From Portibacter lacus (GTDB taxonomy: Bacteria; Bacteroidota; Bacteroidia; Chitinophagales; Saprospiraceae): 64,000 nt of DNA. Every line of letters begins with the position of its first letter. Position 1 is the first letter of the stretch. This document shows, piece after piece, positions 26,684 to 35,439 of the stretch. Location of the stretch: positions 1 through 64,000 of the forward strand of contig NZ_JAJNKA010000018.1 in NCBI RefSeq assembly GCF_021533215.1. Direction: 5' to 3'. The position numbers were made by a program, and so were the translations under genes. Under the pieces are notes generated by a model. It was not told the origin of the DNA and did no database searches. It saw nothing but the letters and a program-made list of their open reading frames with translations.

Positions 26684-26716
26684 AAAAGGGAACAATCACA
26701 TGGTTGTTCCCTTTTT
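26684..26716 (+). terminator. Rho-independent terminator after the ECF sigma gene
   Basis: GGGAACAA (26688-26695) pairs perfectly with TTGTTCCC (26704-26711) around an eight-base loop and is followed by five T. It ends the monocistronic sigma transcript. Confidence 0.88.
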
Positions 26717-26971
26717 CTATTTCAGGACGAATTCAACCTGACATTTTTTGAAGAGCAGGCTAGCGTGGATGGAAAATGTAAGGTTTTATCTTCAACCGAA
26801 AAATCCCAGCTCTTTCACTTTTCATCCTTTCAATAATACTATACAATCAGTAACAGATCGACAATAATTTAAGTCATTGATAGAAATTGCTTAAATAGAA
26901 TCGCTTGATCACATATCAGATTTTAACATTTTTACTATATTACTGCCCTATCTAAAAAATAAACAAAAAAC
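26717..26971. other. Intergenic region, nothing recognised
   Basis: After the terminator the gap before the DUF1080 gene holds no gene I can support. A short AT-rich stretch just before 26972 probably contains the promoter, but no clear TAnnTTTG match is seen. Confidence 0.35.
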
Positions 26972-27886
26972 ATGCGTTCAATACTTATTCTATTATTGTC
27001 AATTTTCTTTTTTTCAGCTAATAGTCAGTCTAACCTTATAGAAGGAAAGTGGGATTTAACCGTAAGTGCGGAAGGGAAAGAGAAACCTTCATGGTTATCC
27101 GTTAGTCACTCAGGAGTTAATACTTATGTAGGTCAATTTGTCTATGCTTTCGGAAGTGCAAGACCTATTTCAGAAGTGAAGATGGATGGAAATAAATTTA
27201 GCTTTTCTATTCCTCGTCAATGGGAGCCAGAAGGTCAAGACATGCAATTCACTGGAACAGTGAATCAAAATTCAATTTCAGGAACATTGATTTATACGGA
27301 TGGGACAAAGCAACCATTCACAGGAGTAAGAGCGCCTAAATTAGCATATACTTATAACCCAACTTGGGGAGAACCGATTAATCTTTTCAATGGTAAAGAC
27401 TTTACAGGTTGGACACCAATGGGAGAAAATCAGTGGAAAGTGATCGATGGTGTATTGACAAGTGAAAAGGCTGGAGCTAATCTGGTTTCTAATCAGAAAT
27501 TCGATGATTTCAAACTACACATTGAATTCAGATATCCTAAAGGAAGCAACAGTGGAATTTATTTAAGAGGACGATATGAAACACAGATCGCAGACAATGC
27601 TGGATCAGATCCATCGAATATATTATTTGGTGGCATTTATGGATTCTTAACGCCAACAGAAATGGTTGCTAAAGCAGCAGGTGAGTGGCAGTCTTTTGAC
27701 ATTACACTAATTGGAAATAGAGTTACGATTATTGCTAATGGAAAACCGATTATTATTGATCGTGCGATTCCAGGGATTACAGGAGGAGCTTTAGATAGTA
27801 ATGAAGGAGAAGCCGGACCGTTTATGATTCAGGGAGACCATGGACCAGTTGAATTCAGAAATATCATTGTAACGCCTAGAATTTAA
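26972..27886 (+). CDS. DUF1080 (3-keto-disaccharide hydrolase) domain protein
   Basis: A 304-residue secreted protein with a signal peptide ending near FSANSQ (about 19). An N-terminal beta domain (about 20-115) precedes the DUF1080 beta-sandwich: NLFNGKDFTGWTPMGENQWKVIDGVL (about 132-157), DFKLHIEFRYPKGSNSGIYLRGRYETQI (about 173-200) and a C-terminal GPFMIQGDHGPVEFRNIIV. Members of this concanavalin-like family cleave 3-keto-glycosides or bind glycans. The gene stands alone and is followed directly by a GCGGTTA heptamer array. Confidence 0.88.
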   Translation: MRSILILLLSIFFFSANSQSNLIEGKWDLTVSAEGKEKPSWLSVSHSGVNTYVGQFVYAFGSARPISEVKMDGNKFSFSIPRQWEPEGQDMQFTGTVNQNSISGTLIYTDGTKQPFTGVRAPKLAYTYNPTWGEPINLFNGKDFTGWTPMGENQWKVIDGVLTSEKAGANLVSNQKFDDFKLHIEFRYPKGSNSGIYLRGRYETQIADNAGSDPSNILFGGIYGFLTPTEMVAKAAGEWQSFDITLIGNRVTIIANGKPIIIDRAIPGITGGALDSNEGEAGPFMIQGDHGPVEFRNIIVTPRI

Positions 27887-27888
27887 GA

Positions 27889-27916
27889 GCGGTTAGCGGT
27901 TAGCGGTTAGCGGTTA
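27889..27916. repeat. Heptamer tandem repeat GCGGTTA x4
   Basis: Four exact copies of the 7-base unit GCGGTTA start three bases after the stop codon of the DUF1080 gene. It is one of three different 7-base repeat families between 27.9 and 30.1 kb. Confidence 0.9.
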
Positions 27917-28351
27917 GCAAAAAAAGGATTTTAGTTTTTATTTTTAGCGAATCCTTACGGAACTCGGAACCAGATCGTCGAGCCGAAATGGTATTGCAGG
28001 GATCGCCGAGCTAATTGCTGTTAGTTTTTTTAGCTCTCATAAGACACCTGACTCCCGACTTACGACTAAAGACTTCTGACTATAAACCTACCACATTCAG
28101 CTCTGCAATCCTCCCATTCACACACTTACTCCCTCGGCTTACAGATCTAAACGTTAATAGAATTCCGGACTAAAGACTCCAGACTAAAGACTCATGACTT
28201 CTGACTAAAGACTTACGACTCCTGACTTTAATCCTCCCTCCCTCGGCTTACAGATCTAAACTTTAATAGAACTCCAGACTAAAGACTTTCGACTCCAGAC
28301 TTACGACTTTAATCCTCCCTCCCTCGGCTTACAGATCTAAACGTTACTCCC
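27917..28351. repeat. Intergenic block with GACTNNN heptamers and a thrice-repeated 22-bp leader
   Basis: Three runs of the 7-base pattern GACTNNN occur: 28043-28084 (six units, first one GACACCT), 28168-28230 (nine units) and 28277-28311 (five units). The last three bases vary (AAA, CCA, CAT, TCT, TAC, CCT, TTA, TTC). A 22-base sequence containing CTCGGCTTACAGATCTAA is repeated exactly at 28131, 28240 and 28321; in the first two copies the heptamers begin exactly 37 bases later. No gene is present. Confidence 0.9.
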
Positions 28352-28387
28352 AAAAAAAAAGATACCCGAAATGATATAACGGGTATC
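28352..28387 (-). terminator. Rho-independent terminator of the 28421 lipoprotein gene
   Basis: On the minus strand GATACCCG and CGGGTATC form a perfect 8-bp stem (28380-28387 with 28361-28368) around an 11-base loop, followed by nine T (the A run at 28352-28360). It lies 33 bases beyond the stop codon at 28421. Confidence 0.88.
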
Positions 28388-28420
28388 CCTCAATAACAAT
28401 ATCAATTAATTAATATTATC

Positions 28421-28963
28421 CTAATTTACTGTTCGACCTTTCGCCGTCTTCTTCTTGATCGTCGTTTTTCGAATCGCTTTTAAATCAATTAATAACGCAG
28501 AATACGCACTATTACTATCCGTACGATATACTCTATCATTATAACTTACCGTACCATAATCCCTATCCCAGTCCGCAGCAAGCATCATATACTTACCACT
28601 ATATTTCTGGTTAGGTCCGAACATCATATATTTATCATCACCTCCTTCCTCGAAACTGATCGCAAACCTATTAATCTTTGGAATAAACAAGAGCACTCCC
28701 GGAGTTCCTTTTGGAAAACGCACTTCTTCGATTTCTCTACCTGCAACAACTTTAACTTTCCCGTCTTTAATTGCTGACTCACCTTCTCTCATTTGCCTTG
28801 TTAAAACAATATCTTGCGATAAGTAAAACTGAATGGATTGCAGATCTCTTTCAGACCAACCGTTCTCTTTGTATAACTTCTGAGTAAATGGTGTCAACCT
28901 CGGACTACAAGAACTCATCACCATCATGAATAATCCTGCGAGTATTAAGATTTTATTTTGCAT
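28421..28963 (-). CDS. Conserved-looking lipoprotein of unknown function
   Basis: A 180-residue lipoprotein (lipobox MSSC near residue 19) with a mostly beta-stranded body: SQDIVLTRQMREGES, KVKVVAGREIEEVRFPKGTPGVLLF, KYMMFGPNQKYSGKYMML and a basic tail (RKTTIKKKTAKGR). I do not recognise a named domain, though the QSIQFYLSQDIVLTR start is a pattern found in Bacteroidota lipoproteins. It stands alone with its own terminator and diverges from the phosphodiester glycosidase gene. Confidence 0.65.
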   Translation of the reverse strand: MQNKILILAGLFMMVMSSCSPRLTPFTQKLYKENGWSERDLQSIQFYLSQDIVLTRQMREGESAIKDGKVKVVAGREIEEVRFPKGTPGVLLFIPKINRFAISFEEGGDDKYMMFGPNQKYSGKYMMLAADWDRDYGTVSYNDRVYRTDSNSAYSALLIDLKAIRKTTIKKKTAKGRTVN

Positions 28964-29083
28964 AATTTATTTTCTTTTTCCTTTGACAAATTAAAGTATT
29001 AAAAATTTACATGCTTAAAATTAAGATAATTTAACAAGCATTTAAATTTTTGATAACTACCTTGGCTATTAAATTTAACACTT

Positions 29084-29896
29084 ATGAAATTCAGCCTATT
29101 AACGCTCTTACTTCTTTTCTACTTTTCATTTTCTAGTTGCAGCTCCTCTAAGAAGTTAGTAGATATTCAGGACGAATTGACAACTAAGCAAATGTCAACA
29201 GACCGATTTTTCAATAGCAAGCAAATCATTACCTATATTTCCATTCCTAAAAATTCTAAAAACTACGAATTGGATTTTGCTCATGCAGGAAATGAATTAA
29301 TCAAAACCAGTGAATTAGCTCAGACGAATAATGCCCTTGCAGCCATTAATGGTGGGTTCTTCAACATGAAAAAAGGAGGAAGCGTTACTTACTTCGAAAA
29401 AAACGACCAGGTAATTAGCGAATCGACAACTCCAGCCGCTGATCGAAAAAGTGATACCTATGTTCTCAATGGAGCTATTGTTATTGACAATGAGCACAAC
29501 TTAGTCATGGAAGAATTTAATGATGACCAACATTACATAGATTCTCCTGATGAATTAGCGGTATTGGTTACGGGACCGATACTGCTCGAAAACGGAACCG
29601 CATTGAAATTAAAAGAAACATCTTTTGTTACTAAAAGACATCCACGAAGTTGTCTGTGCACAAATGACCAATCTATATTTTTAATCGCAATAGATGGGAG
29701 AAGTGATGTTGCAGAAGGTATGAACTTGAAAGAAACACAAGAATTTCTATTGACCTTAGGATGTAAGGATGCGATCAACTTAGATGGTGGTGGATCGACA
29801 ACTTTATGGAATAAAGAGTCAGGAATTGTTAATAATCCAAGTGACAAAACAGGAGAAAGACCAGTTTCGAATATTCTTTATATCAGAAATTTTTGA
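29084..29896 (+). CDS. Phosphodiester glycosidase (NAGPA-like) family lipoprotein
   Basis: A 270-residue lipoprotein (FSSC near residue 19). It carries the NAGPA domain: LAAINGGFFNMKKGGSVTYF (about 84-103), VLVTGPILLENG near 153-164, HPRSCLCTNDQSIFLIAIDGR (about 186-206) and the hallmark DAINLDGGGSTTLW (about 232-245). The family removes N-acetylglucosamine or related sugars from phosphodiesters; in bacteria the substrate is generally unknown. It is monocistronic as far as can be seen. Confidence 0.9.
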   Translation: MKFSLLTLLLLFYFSFSSCSSSKKLVDIQDELTTKQMSTDRFFNSKQIITYISIPKNSKNYELDFAHAGNELIKTSELAQTNNALAAINGGFFNMKKGGSVTYFEKNDQVISESTTPAADRKSDTYVLNGAIVIDNEHNLVMEEFNDDQHYIDSPDELAVLVTGPILLENGTALKLKETSFVTKRHPRSCLCTNDQSIFLIAIDGRSDVAEGMNLKETQEFLLTLGCKDAINLDGGGSTTLWNKESGIVNNPSDKTGERPVSNILYIRNF

Positions 29897-30021
29897 GTTA
29901 GAGTTACGATTCTGGATTTTGGATATTATTCATCCAACTTGATAAGCGAAAAAAAATATTTATAGCGTCTGCTGGTAAGTGGACAGGTAACTGAATGCTA
30001 TATCCTACATTTTTTGCTCAC

Positions 30022-30070
30022 AGCTCATAGCTCATAGCTCATAGCTCATAGCTTATAGCTTATAGCTCAC
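30022..30070. repeat. Heptamer tandem repeat AGCTCAT x7
   Basis: Seven units of seven bases: four AGCTCAT, two AGCTTAT, then AGCTCAC. The array ends two bases from the stop codon of the minus-strand DUF3500 gene (30073), so, like GCGGTTA, it directly touches a gene's 3' end. Confidence 0.9.
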
Positions 30071-30072
30071 GA

Positions 30073-31080
30073 CTAATGTTTATGTTCTGCCCTGTGTTCC
30101 CTGATTAGATCACGACCAAAATCTCCATCAAAATCACGCCATACTGTGTGAACGTGGTTCGCATTATTTTGGGCATTATCGAATTCAATTAAAAAAGTCT
30201 TTCCTTGAACTCTATAATAATGTGCTTTCGTTTGTTCTGTTGCGCCTGCCCAGGCAAATAATATTTGATCAAAATCCTCTCCTTCTAGTTGCTTGTATCT
30301 TTTTTCAGCTAATTCCTCAGGCATAGCACTTAAGTAAAGTTTTATAAGGTCTTCCATGATGATAATTTGGACTTCATTCAAGGCGCTCATTCTTATTCCC
30401 AATGCTGGAAGAGGTTTCGCTTCAGAAGTATTCGTTGTGAGTATCTCATAAAATGCTTCTTCTTGAATGATAGCAACATCACGTTGTTCTTCGTCCATAG
30501 AATTAATTAGCGCAAGACCTGCTTGTTCTTCTTGCATTAAAACTGCAGTTCCTTTTTTCGCACCTGTTCTAACGACTCCTGGATTCGCTCCGAAAAATCT
30601 AGGACTCATACTTACCTTATTATCCACATAGGTAAAGTGTAGAAATACGTGATGCCCTGTAAAACTCCATGACCATTCACTTTCGCCTGGTGTTCCAAAA
30701 ATAGAAATGAAATACTTTAGCGGGTCTCGATAATCAGGCTTCCCTTCTATTTCAGCAAGGACATTTTCCAGATCAATAATAGCATGCGTTTTATGATAAC
30801 CACTTTCTGAAAGTGTAGATCTTAACAATTGATCAAATTTTGCTTTTTGATCTTCGTTTAATTCTGCCAATGAAAGTCCTTTTCTAGGAAAAGATTTCGC
30901 TGGAAGAAAATGCCAATTCGTTCGGTTTTCATGATCGAAATCCATCATGACTTTCTCTTTCTGAGATGGGTTTAATGCATTTATAAATTCAACAACTGGA
31001 GTGTTTGCTTTTTGATCCCAATTAGGGGACACTAAACTGTAACTAAAAAATGCAATGGAGGCTATTATTAAATATTTCAT
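30073..31080 (-). CDS. DUF3500 domain protein
   Basis: A 335-residue secreted protein with a signal peptide (about 1-17). The DUF3500 pattern is clear: EFINALNPSQKEKVMMDFDHENRTNWHFLP near 30-60, KGLSLAELNEDQK, DPLKYFISIFGTPGESEWSWSFTGHHVFLHFTYVD near 118-152, and PRFFGANPGVV. Function is unknown. It lies 37 bases after the MFS gene on the same strand and so probably ends a unit with the HipA-like, DUF3037 and MFS genes. Confidence 0.9.
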   Translation of the reverse strand: MKYLIIASIAFFSYSLVSPNWDQKANTPVVEFINALNPSQKEKVMMDFDHENRTNWHFLPAKSFPRKGLSLAELNEDQKAKFDQLLRSTLSESGYHKTHAIIDLENVLAEIEGKPDYRDPLKYFISIFGTPGESEWSWSFTGHHVFLHFTYVDNKVSMSPRFFGANPGVVRTGAKKGTAVLMQEEQAGLALINSMDEEQRDVAIIQEEAFYEILTTNTSEAKPLPALGIRMSALNEVQIIIMEDLIKLYLSAMPEELAEKRYKQLEGEDFDQILFAWAGATEQTKAHYYRVQGKTFLIEFDNAQNNANHVHTVWRDFDGDFGRDLIREHRAEHKH

Positions 31081-31117
31081 ATTCCAAGTAATTTAAGAAA
31101 AAAAAATGATGTGAATC

Positions 31118-32266
31118 CTATTTTCTCCACATTGACCATAATCCAAACAACGGACCAATTCCAAGAAATACAAACAAATACTTAAAAGTGATGATTTCCG
31201 CGACATAACCCATCAATTGAATACTGACAACTGTTAATGCAAAACCTATGCAATTAACTAGGGTCAATGCTGTTCCTTTTAATTCAGGAATCGCATGTTT
31301 TGCAACCAATGTAGAAAACATAGGCGAGTCAGATGAGATACTCACGCCCCAAACAATCATAATCGGAATGAAAAAAATTGACATAGAAAAAATAAAAGGA
31401 GATAACAAGCAGATTGCTCCTGATGTCGCTAATGCAACTGTCGCTATTACTTTAGGTTGGAATCGCTGACTTAAGATCCCTGATATAGCACAGCCTACCC
31501 CTCCGGCTGCTATAATTATGAAACTCCAAAACGAAGTATCCAGATTTACATTACAAATATCTTGATGATACAATAACATCGCTGGAAAAAAGGCCAACAC
31601 AGCATAAAGCTCCCACATATGACCGAAGTAACCAAAAGCTGCGGCCCTAAATTCAGATTTACTAAAAGCAGCAAAAGCCTTTCTCATTTGAATTTTCTGA
31701 GAAGGTCTTCGAAATGGGCCGTCTGGTACTAAAGTAAAGATTAATATACCGCCTATCAATGCCAATGCCGAAGTTGCAATGATAACGTATCGAAAAGAAA
31801 GTTCTCCCATCAAACTTTTGATCAAATGTGGAAATGCAGTTCCGAGAACCAATGCTCCAACTAAAAGTCCTAATGATTTCCCTAGATCCTTATCATAATA
31901 GTCCGCAGCAATTTTCATCCCAACTGGGTATATTCCCGCAAGAAAAAATCCTGTCAAAAACCTTGAAACCAAAGCCACACTATAATTTCCATCACCACCT
32001 AAAATTAAGAGATTAGATCCCGCAGCTAGAATCGCACTAATAAAAAACACCTTGGAAGGTGAAAATCGATCTGCAATATTCAATAAAGCATAAAATAACG
32101 TACCTACTATAAACCCCAGTTGGATAACGGAAGTCAAATTCCCAACCGCGTTTTCAGGAAATCCGAAAGTAAGAATCAGATCATCGACTACCGCATTTCC
32201 AGCAAACCACAATGAAGTGCACAGAAACTGAGCAAGAACGATAATGATCAGGACACGTGTTTTCAT
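31118..32266 (-). CDS. MFS transporter
   Basis: A 382-residue membrane protein with about 12 helices of the major facilitator superfamily (LCTSLWFAGNAVVDDLI at the start; FLAGIYPVGMKIAADYYDKDLGKSLGLLVGALVLG near 110-145; a basic central loop FRRPSQKIQMRKAF). The substrate is unknown. Its ATG overlaps the stop of the DUF3037 gene in an ATGA arrangement (four bases), indicating translational coupling. Confidence 0.87.
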   Translation of the reverse strand: MKTRVLIIIVLAQFLCTSLWFAGNAVVDDLILTFGFPENAVGNLTSVIQLGFIVGTLFYALLNIADRFSPSKVFFISAILAAGSNLLILGGDGNYSVALVSRFLTGFFLAGIYPVGMKIAADYYDKDLGKSLGLLVGALVLGTAFPHLIKSLMGELSFRYVIIATSALALIGGILIFTLVPDGPFRRPSQKIQMRKAFAAFSKSEFRAAAFGYFGHMWELYAVLAFFPAMLLYHQDICNVNLDTSFWSFIIIAAGGVGCAISGILSQRFQPKVIATVALATSGAICLLSPFIFSMSIFFIPIMIVWGVSISSDSPMFSTLVAKHAIPELKGTALTLVNCIGFALTVVSIQLMGYVAEIITFKYLFVFLGIGPLFGLWSMWRK

Positions 32267-32646
32267 AAAACGTACTTCGCAAATAACTGTTCTAAAACCG
32301 TTTCCGGCGAATCGCTTATTCCAGAATGTACTTTCGAAGACTGTATTATAGTACTTCTATTTGCGGTCAACCATCTGAATCGATATGGCATGTCACATTG
32401 AGCTATTGGTCCTCCTGCAGAACTTCCCTCACATATCAACGACCAGGAATTAAGGTATTCCGCTACTTCATCAAGGTCTACTTCTTCTGAAAATACTCGG
32501 AGGCGCTCGGCGTTGAGATTATATTTTACATTGAGATACTTAAGTCTTTTGGAAAAAACAATCACTCCTATATTGAGAAATTCTTCACGCTCTACCCTAG
32601 GCACCAACCGAATGATGGCATACTCAAATGTTTCCTGCTTGGGCAT
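32263..32646 (-). CDS. DUF3037 family protein
   Basis: A protein of about 127 residues with the DUF3037 pattern: FEYAIIRLVPRVEREEFLNIGVIVF at the start, then LNVKYNLNAERLRVF and a C-terminal MPYRFRWLTANRSTIIQSSKVHSG. ATG 32646 is preferred; a TTG six bases upstream also fits. The gene overlaps the end of the HipA-like kinase gene by 23 bases. HipA-like kinase plus DUF3037 is a recurrent pair in bacteria, but its role is unknown to me. Confidence 0.85.
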   Translation of the reverse strand: MPKQETFEYAIIRLVPRVEREEFLNIGVIVFSKRLKYLNVKYNLNAERLRVFSEEVDLDEVAEYLNSWSLICEGSSAGGPIAQCDMPYRFRWLTANRSTIIQSSKVHSGISDSPETVLEQLFAKYVL

Positions 32647-33394
32647 CTTCAATTTCTTTCTTTAGTAAATCAATTTTCTCCAACTTGCTCTGCAGAAATT
32701 GGGCATATACCAGTTTATCTTGTCCTTCTCCTAGCCAATCTGCAGGGATGAGCTGGACGATTTCATTTACTTTAGTATTTGTTATTTTTTCCTTTATTTC
32801 CGTCAAAGCAGTGTCTAATTCCTTAGCTTGATTTAATAGTACATGATCTTTTATCATCGGGAATGTTCGACTTAAATGTTGCTCCCAATGTTCCCAATTA
32901 TGGTGAAAGTACAAACTCGCACCATGATCGATTAACCACAACTCCTTATGCCATGATAGCATGTTGGTATTTTTTGCTGTTCGGTCAATGTTTGTAATGA
33001 TGGAATCAAGTAATACTATCTTAGAAGCTGTAAGCGCATCTACTTCACTCACAAGTGGATCATAGGTAATTGATCCTGATAGGAAATGCAATCCTAGATT
33101 AAGCCCTACACTAAATTTCAATAAGTCTTGAATTTCCTCGTCACCTTCCGATTGACTGAAGGAATTATCCAAGTTCATAAATACCAGTTCAGGCATCTTT
33201 AGATCTATCGCTCGCGCTAATTCTCCTCCGATTAATTCCGCAATTAATGCTTTCGTTCCTTGGCCTGCACCACGAAATTTGATCACATACAGAAAGCCAT
33301 CATCTGCCTCTACTATTGCAGGGAGCGACCCACCTTCTCTTAGTGGAGTCACATATCTAGTCACATTTACCGTTCTTATATCTAAAGTTGACAT
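32624..33394 (-). CDS. HipA-like kinase family protein
   Basis: A 256-residue protein resembling a single-domain HipA-type kinase: YVIKFRGAGQGTKALIAELIGGELARAIDL (about 32-61), a catalytic-like LLDSIITNIDRTAKNTNML segment (about 128-146; HipA has N-x-D-R-H-x-x-N here, replaced by NIDRTAKNTN), and an activation-type LWLIDHGASL (about 152-161). No HipB-like antitoxin is next to it, and the typical HipA N-terminal subdomain is absent. The partner is the overlapping DUF3037 gene. Confidence 0.82.
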   Translation of the reverse strand: MSTLDIRTVNVTRYVTPLREGGSLPAIVEADDGFLYVIKFRGAGQGTKALIAELIGGELARAIDLKMPELVFMNLDNSFSQSEGDEEIQDLLKFSVGLNLGLHFLSGSITYDPLVSEVDALTASKIVLLDSIITNIDRTAKNTNMLSWHKELWLIDHGASLYFHHNWEHWEQHLSRTFPMIKDHVLLNQAKELDTALTEIKEKITNTKVNEIVQLIPADWLGEGQDKLVYAQFLQSKLEKIDLLKKEIEDAQAGNI

Positions 33395-33450
33395 GCACGC
33401 AAGGTATTAAAAAATTAAGTGTTTTTTTATACATCTGAAAACATGTCCCT

Positions 33451-33861
33451 TTATTTATAAAACTCATAATCAGGAACAACTAAATTGGTAAGTTCTACCG
33501 AATGTCCATCAGGATCTTCGAAATAAATTGATCTAAAGTAGTGGTGATCTTGCTCTTGAAATTCAATTCCTAATAAGTTTAAATGCTCCTTAGCTTTTTG
33601 AAAACTATCTGATGAAACATTGAATGCGAAATGGTCAATTTTTATATTTCTAGAGTTAGCATTTTGTGACGTATCTTTTCCATTCGCAGGAAATAATGCT
33701 ATTCCTGTTTTTCCAGCGAGCATAAAAACTGGGAAGGCTCCCCATTCCTTAAACTTGCATTCTTTTAGACCTAAAACTTTAGTATACCATTTCGCAGATA
33801 GGTCAATATCCTTTACTCTGATTGCAACATGATCCAAAAAATCAATTTTAAAGTCTACCAC
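33451..33861 (-). CDS. VOC (glyoxalase/bleomycin resistance) family protein
   Basis: A 136-residue single-domain VOC protein with two beta-alpha-beta-beta-beta modules: FLDHVAIRVKDIDLSAKWYTKVLGLKE (about 8-34) and IKIDHFAFNVSSDSFQKAKEHL (about 73-94), ending with HYFRSIYFEDPDGHSVELTNL (about 107-127). Likely metal ligands include His11, His75 and the Glu of VELT. Substrate unknown. It precedes the HipA-like gene by 56 bases on the same strand. Confidence 0.87.
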   Translation of the reverse strand: MVDFKIDFLDHVAIRVKDIDLSAKWYTKVLGLKECKFKEWGAFPVFMLAGKTGIALFPANGKDTSQNANSRNIKIDHFAFNVSSDSFQKAKEHLNLLGIEFQEQDHHYFRSIYFEDPDGHSVELTNLVVPDYEFYK

Positions 33862-33952
33862 TGAATATTAGGTTAGCGAAAGAATAATAGTGTTTCAGAA
33901 TTAATCACTTACTGTAAATACTAAAATAGTGTAGTTTTATCAAAATTCTAAT

Positions 33953-35095
33953 CTATTTTGTGAATTTCCCATAAACACCTGAAACATAAGGTCCATTCAG
34001 AAAATCTATAGGATCGAGATCGCTTTGCACCACGACTCCTTTCGGTTTATTTTTTAATAAGTAATAAGCCGCTTCGCACAATGCAGAAGCTGTCGTTGCT
34101 TGAATAGCCCTTAAAGTCTGGTTTCCGATAACTGTTGGGGGAATGTCATATGCACGATCTATAGCCCGAAGAACACCATCTCGATCATAACCCGATACAT
34201 AGGAATACATTACGATCCGATCATTTTCCACACTTGGAATATTAGCACGCATGAATTCATCTAACGCTAGAGACTTATCTTTCGAGTCACTTAATTTTCC
34301 TAGACTTTCCTTAACCCAATCATAGTGACCTGGAAATCTTAAGGTTTTATAATCCAAATTTCTAACCTTGGTAGCAAGAGCATTTGGAAGATTAGCTGCA
34401 CCGCCAGAAGTATAACTATCTTCGAAAGTCTCTCCGTTAATAATAATCCGCTCCACTCCTGTCAAAGAAGGAATTAACTTTTTTTGATGATCGATAACTA
34501 CAATAGCATCCTTCACATATTCTGTAGCTACACCTATTGGACTCCAAGTATAAGCATAGTAAGAAGGAGCATTCGCACTTTGGGAAAGGGCTCCAACTCT
34601 CATCTTCATTCGTTCAAGCTTATCATTTCCATAGCATTCCTTGAATTCATTGTATAATGCGCATCCCAATACATTCACGTATCCAGGTGCAATTCCAGTC
34701 TGTAGCAAAAAGCCTTGTTCAGCATTTTCAGCAAGCTTAATGATATCATCTGTTTCTTTCACATACTCCGTCAAATTCGCATAATGCGCGTTGTTATCTG
34801 TTGCTAGTTTAGCAATTCTAGGTGCCTGGCTCCCTGGAAGACAGTCTAAAATAACATCTGCTTCACTAAATACAGTATCCATTTCCTCGTTAGAATGTTC
34901 TAGCGGCATTAAAAAAGATTTAATGCTAAGGTCACGAGTTTTCCCTTCTATGATCCAGTTCATAGATTCCCTCAGGGATCGTTCATTGATATCACCTATA
35001 TAAATGGTTGGCTTCATGGCAGAATTACAGGCCAATATTAGAGCGGCAGCACGACCGATACCTCCTGCACCGCATATTACTATGGTAGGATTCAT
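33953..35095 (-). CDS. Saccharopine dehydrogenase family protein
   Basis: A 380-residue protein with a Rossmann start ICGAGGIGRAAALIL (about 6-20), DVILDCLPGSQAPRIAKLATDNNAHYANLTEY (about 75-105) and GIAPGYVNVLGCALYNEF (about 133-150), the layout of saccharopine dehydrogenase-like oxidoreductases. Lys9-type or carboxynorspermidine dehydrogenases belong here, but the substrate cannot be named. It lies 91 bases before the VOC gene on the same strand. Confidence 0.85.
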   Translation of the reverse strand: MNPTIVICGAGGIGRAAALILACNSAMKPTIYIGDINERSLRESMNWIIEGKTRDLSIKSFLMPLEHSNEEMDTVFSEADVILDCLPGSQAPRIAKLATDNNAHYANLTEYVKETDDIIKLAENAEQGFLLQTGIAPGYVNVLGCALYNEFKECYGNDKLERMKMRVGALSQSANAPSYYAYTWSPIGVATEYVKDAIVVIDHQKKLIPSLTGVERIIINGETFEDSYTSGGAANLPNALATKVRNLDYKTLRFPGHYDWVKESLGKLSDSKDKSLALDEFMRANIPSVENDRIVMYSYVSGYDRDGVLRAIDRAYDIPPTVIGNQTLRAIQATTASALCEAAYYLLKNKPKGVVVQSDLDPIDFLNGPYVSGVYGKFTK

Positions 35096-35439
35096 TACTT
35101 GTGGCTTTTTTTATCACATTAAGAGATAAGGGTCTCTAATGCTAAGATTTAGAATATACCAAATGTATACTTTTCAATGATACAATTAAAAAAATAGATT
35201 TTTTTTATGATCCATAAACCGAACATATGATAAAAATCAAAATTTCTAAACGATTTAAAATCATGGTGAAAATGTATCATCAAGACATATTACGATTATT
35301 TATTATATGTAAATTGTTAATTAATAGTTAAAAACAATTGTTAAAAAACTTTAATATTTAAAAATTAAGATTACCTTTACATCGTCCCAATGACAAGTAT
35401 TAAGTAATGTAGTTATAGTTCCCATTCCAAAAATTGATT
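35096..35439. other. AT-rich intergenic region between divergent genes
   Basis: The 344-base gap separates the divergent saccharopine-dehydrogenase-like and ftsK genes. It is very AT-rich, with several TTAATT/AATTGTT stretches, and must contain both promoters. I see no exact TAnnTTTG, no operator-like palindrome of note, and no gene. Confidence 0.35.

Noticed and set aside
32624-33394. Classic HipBA toxin-antitoxin module
   Set aside because: There is no HipB-like helix-turn-helix gene next to it; the partner is a DUF3037 protein.
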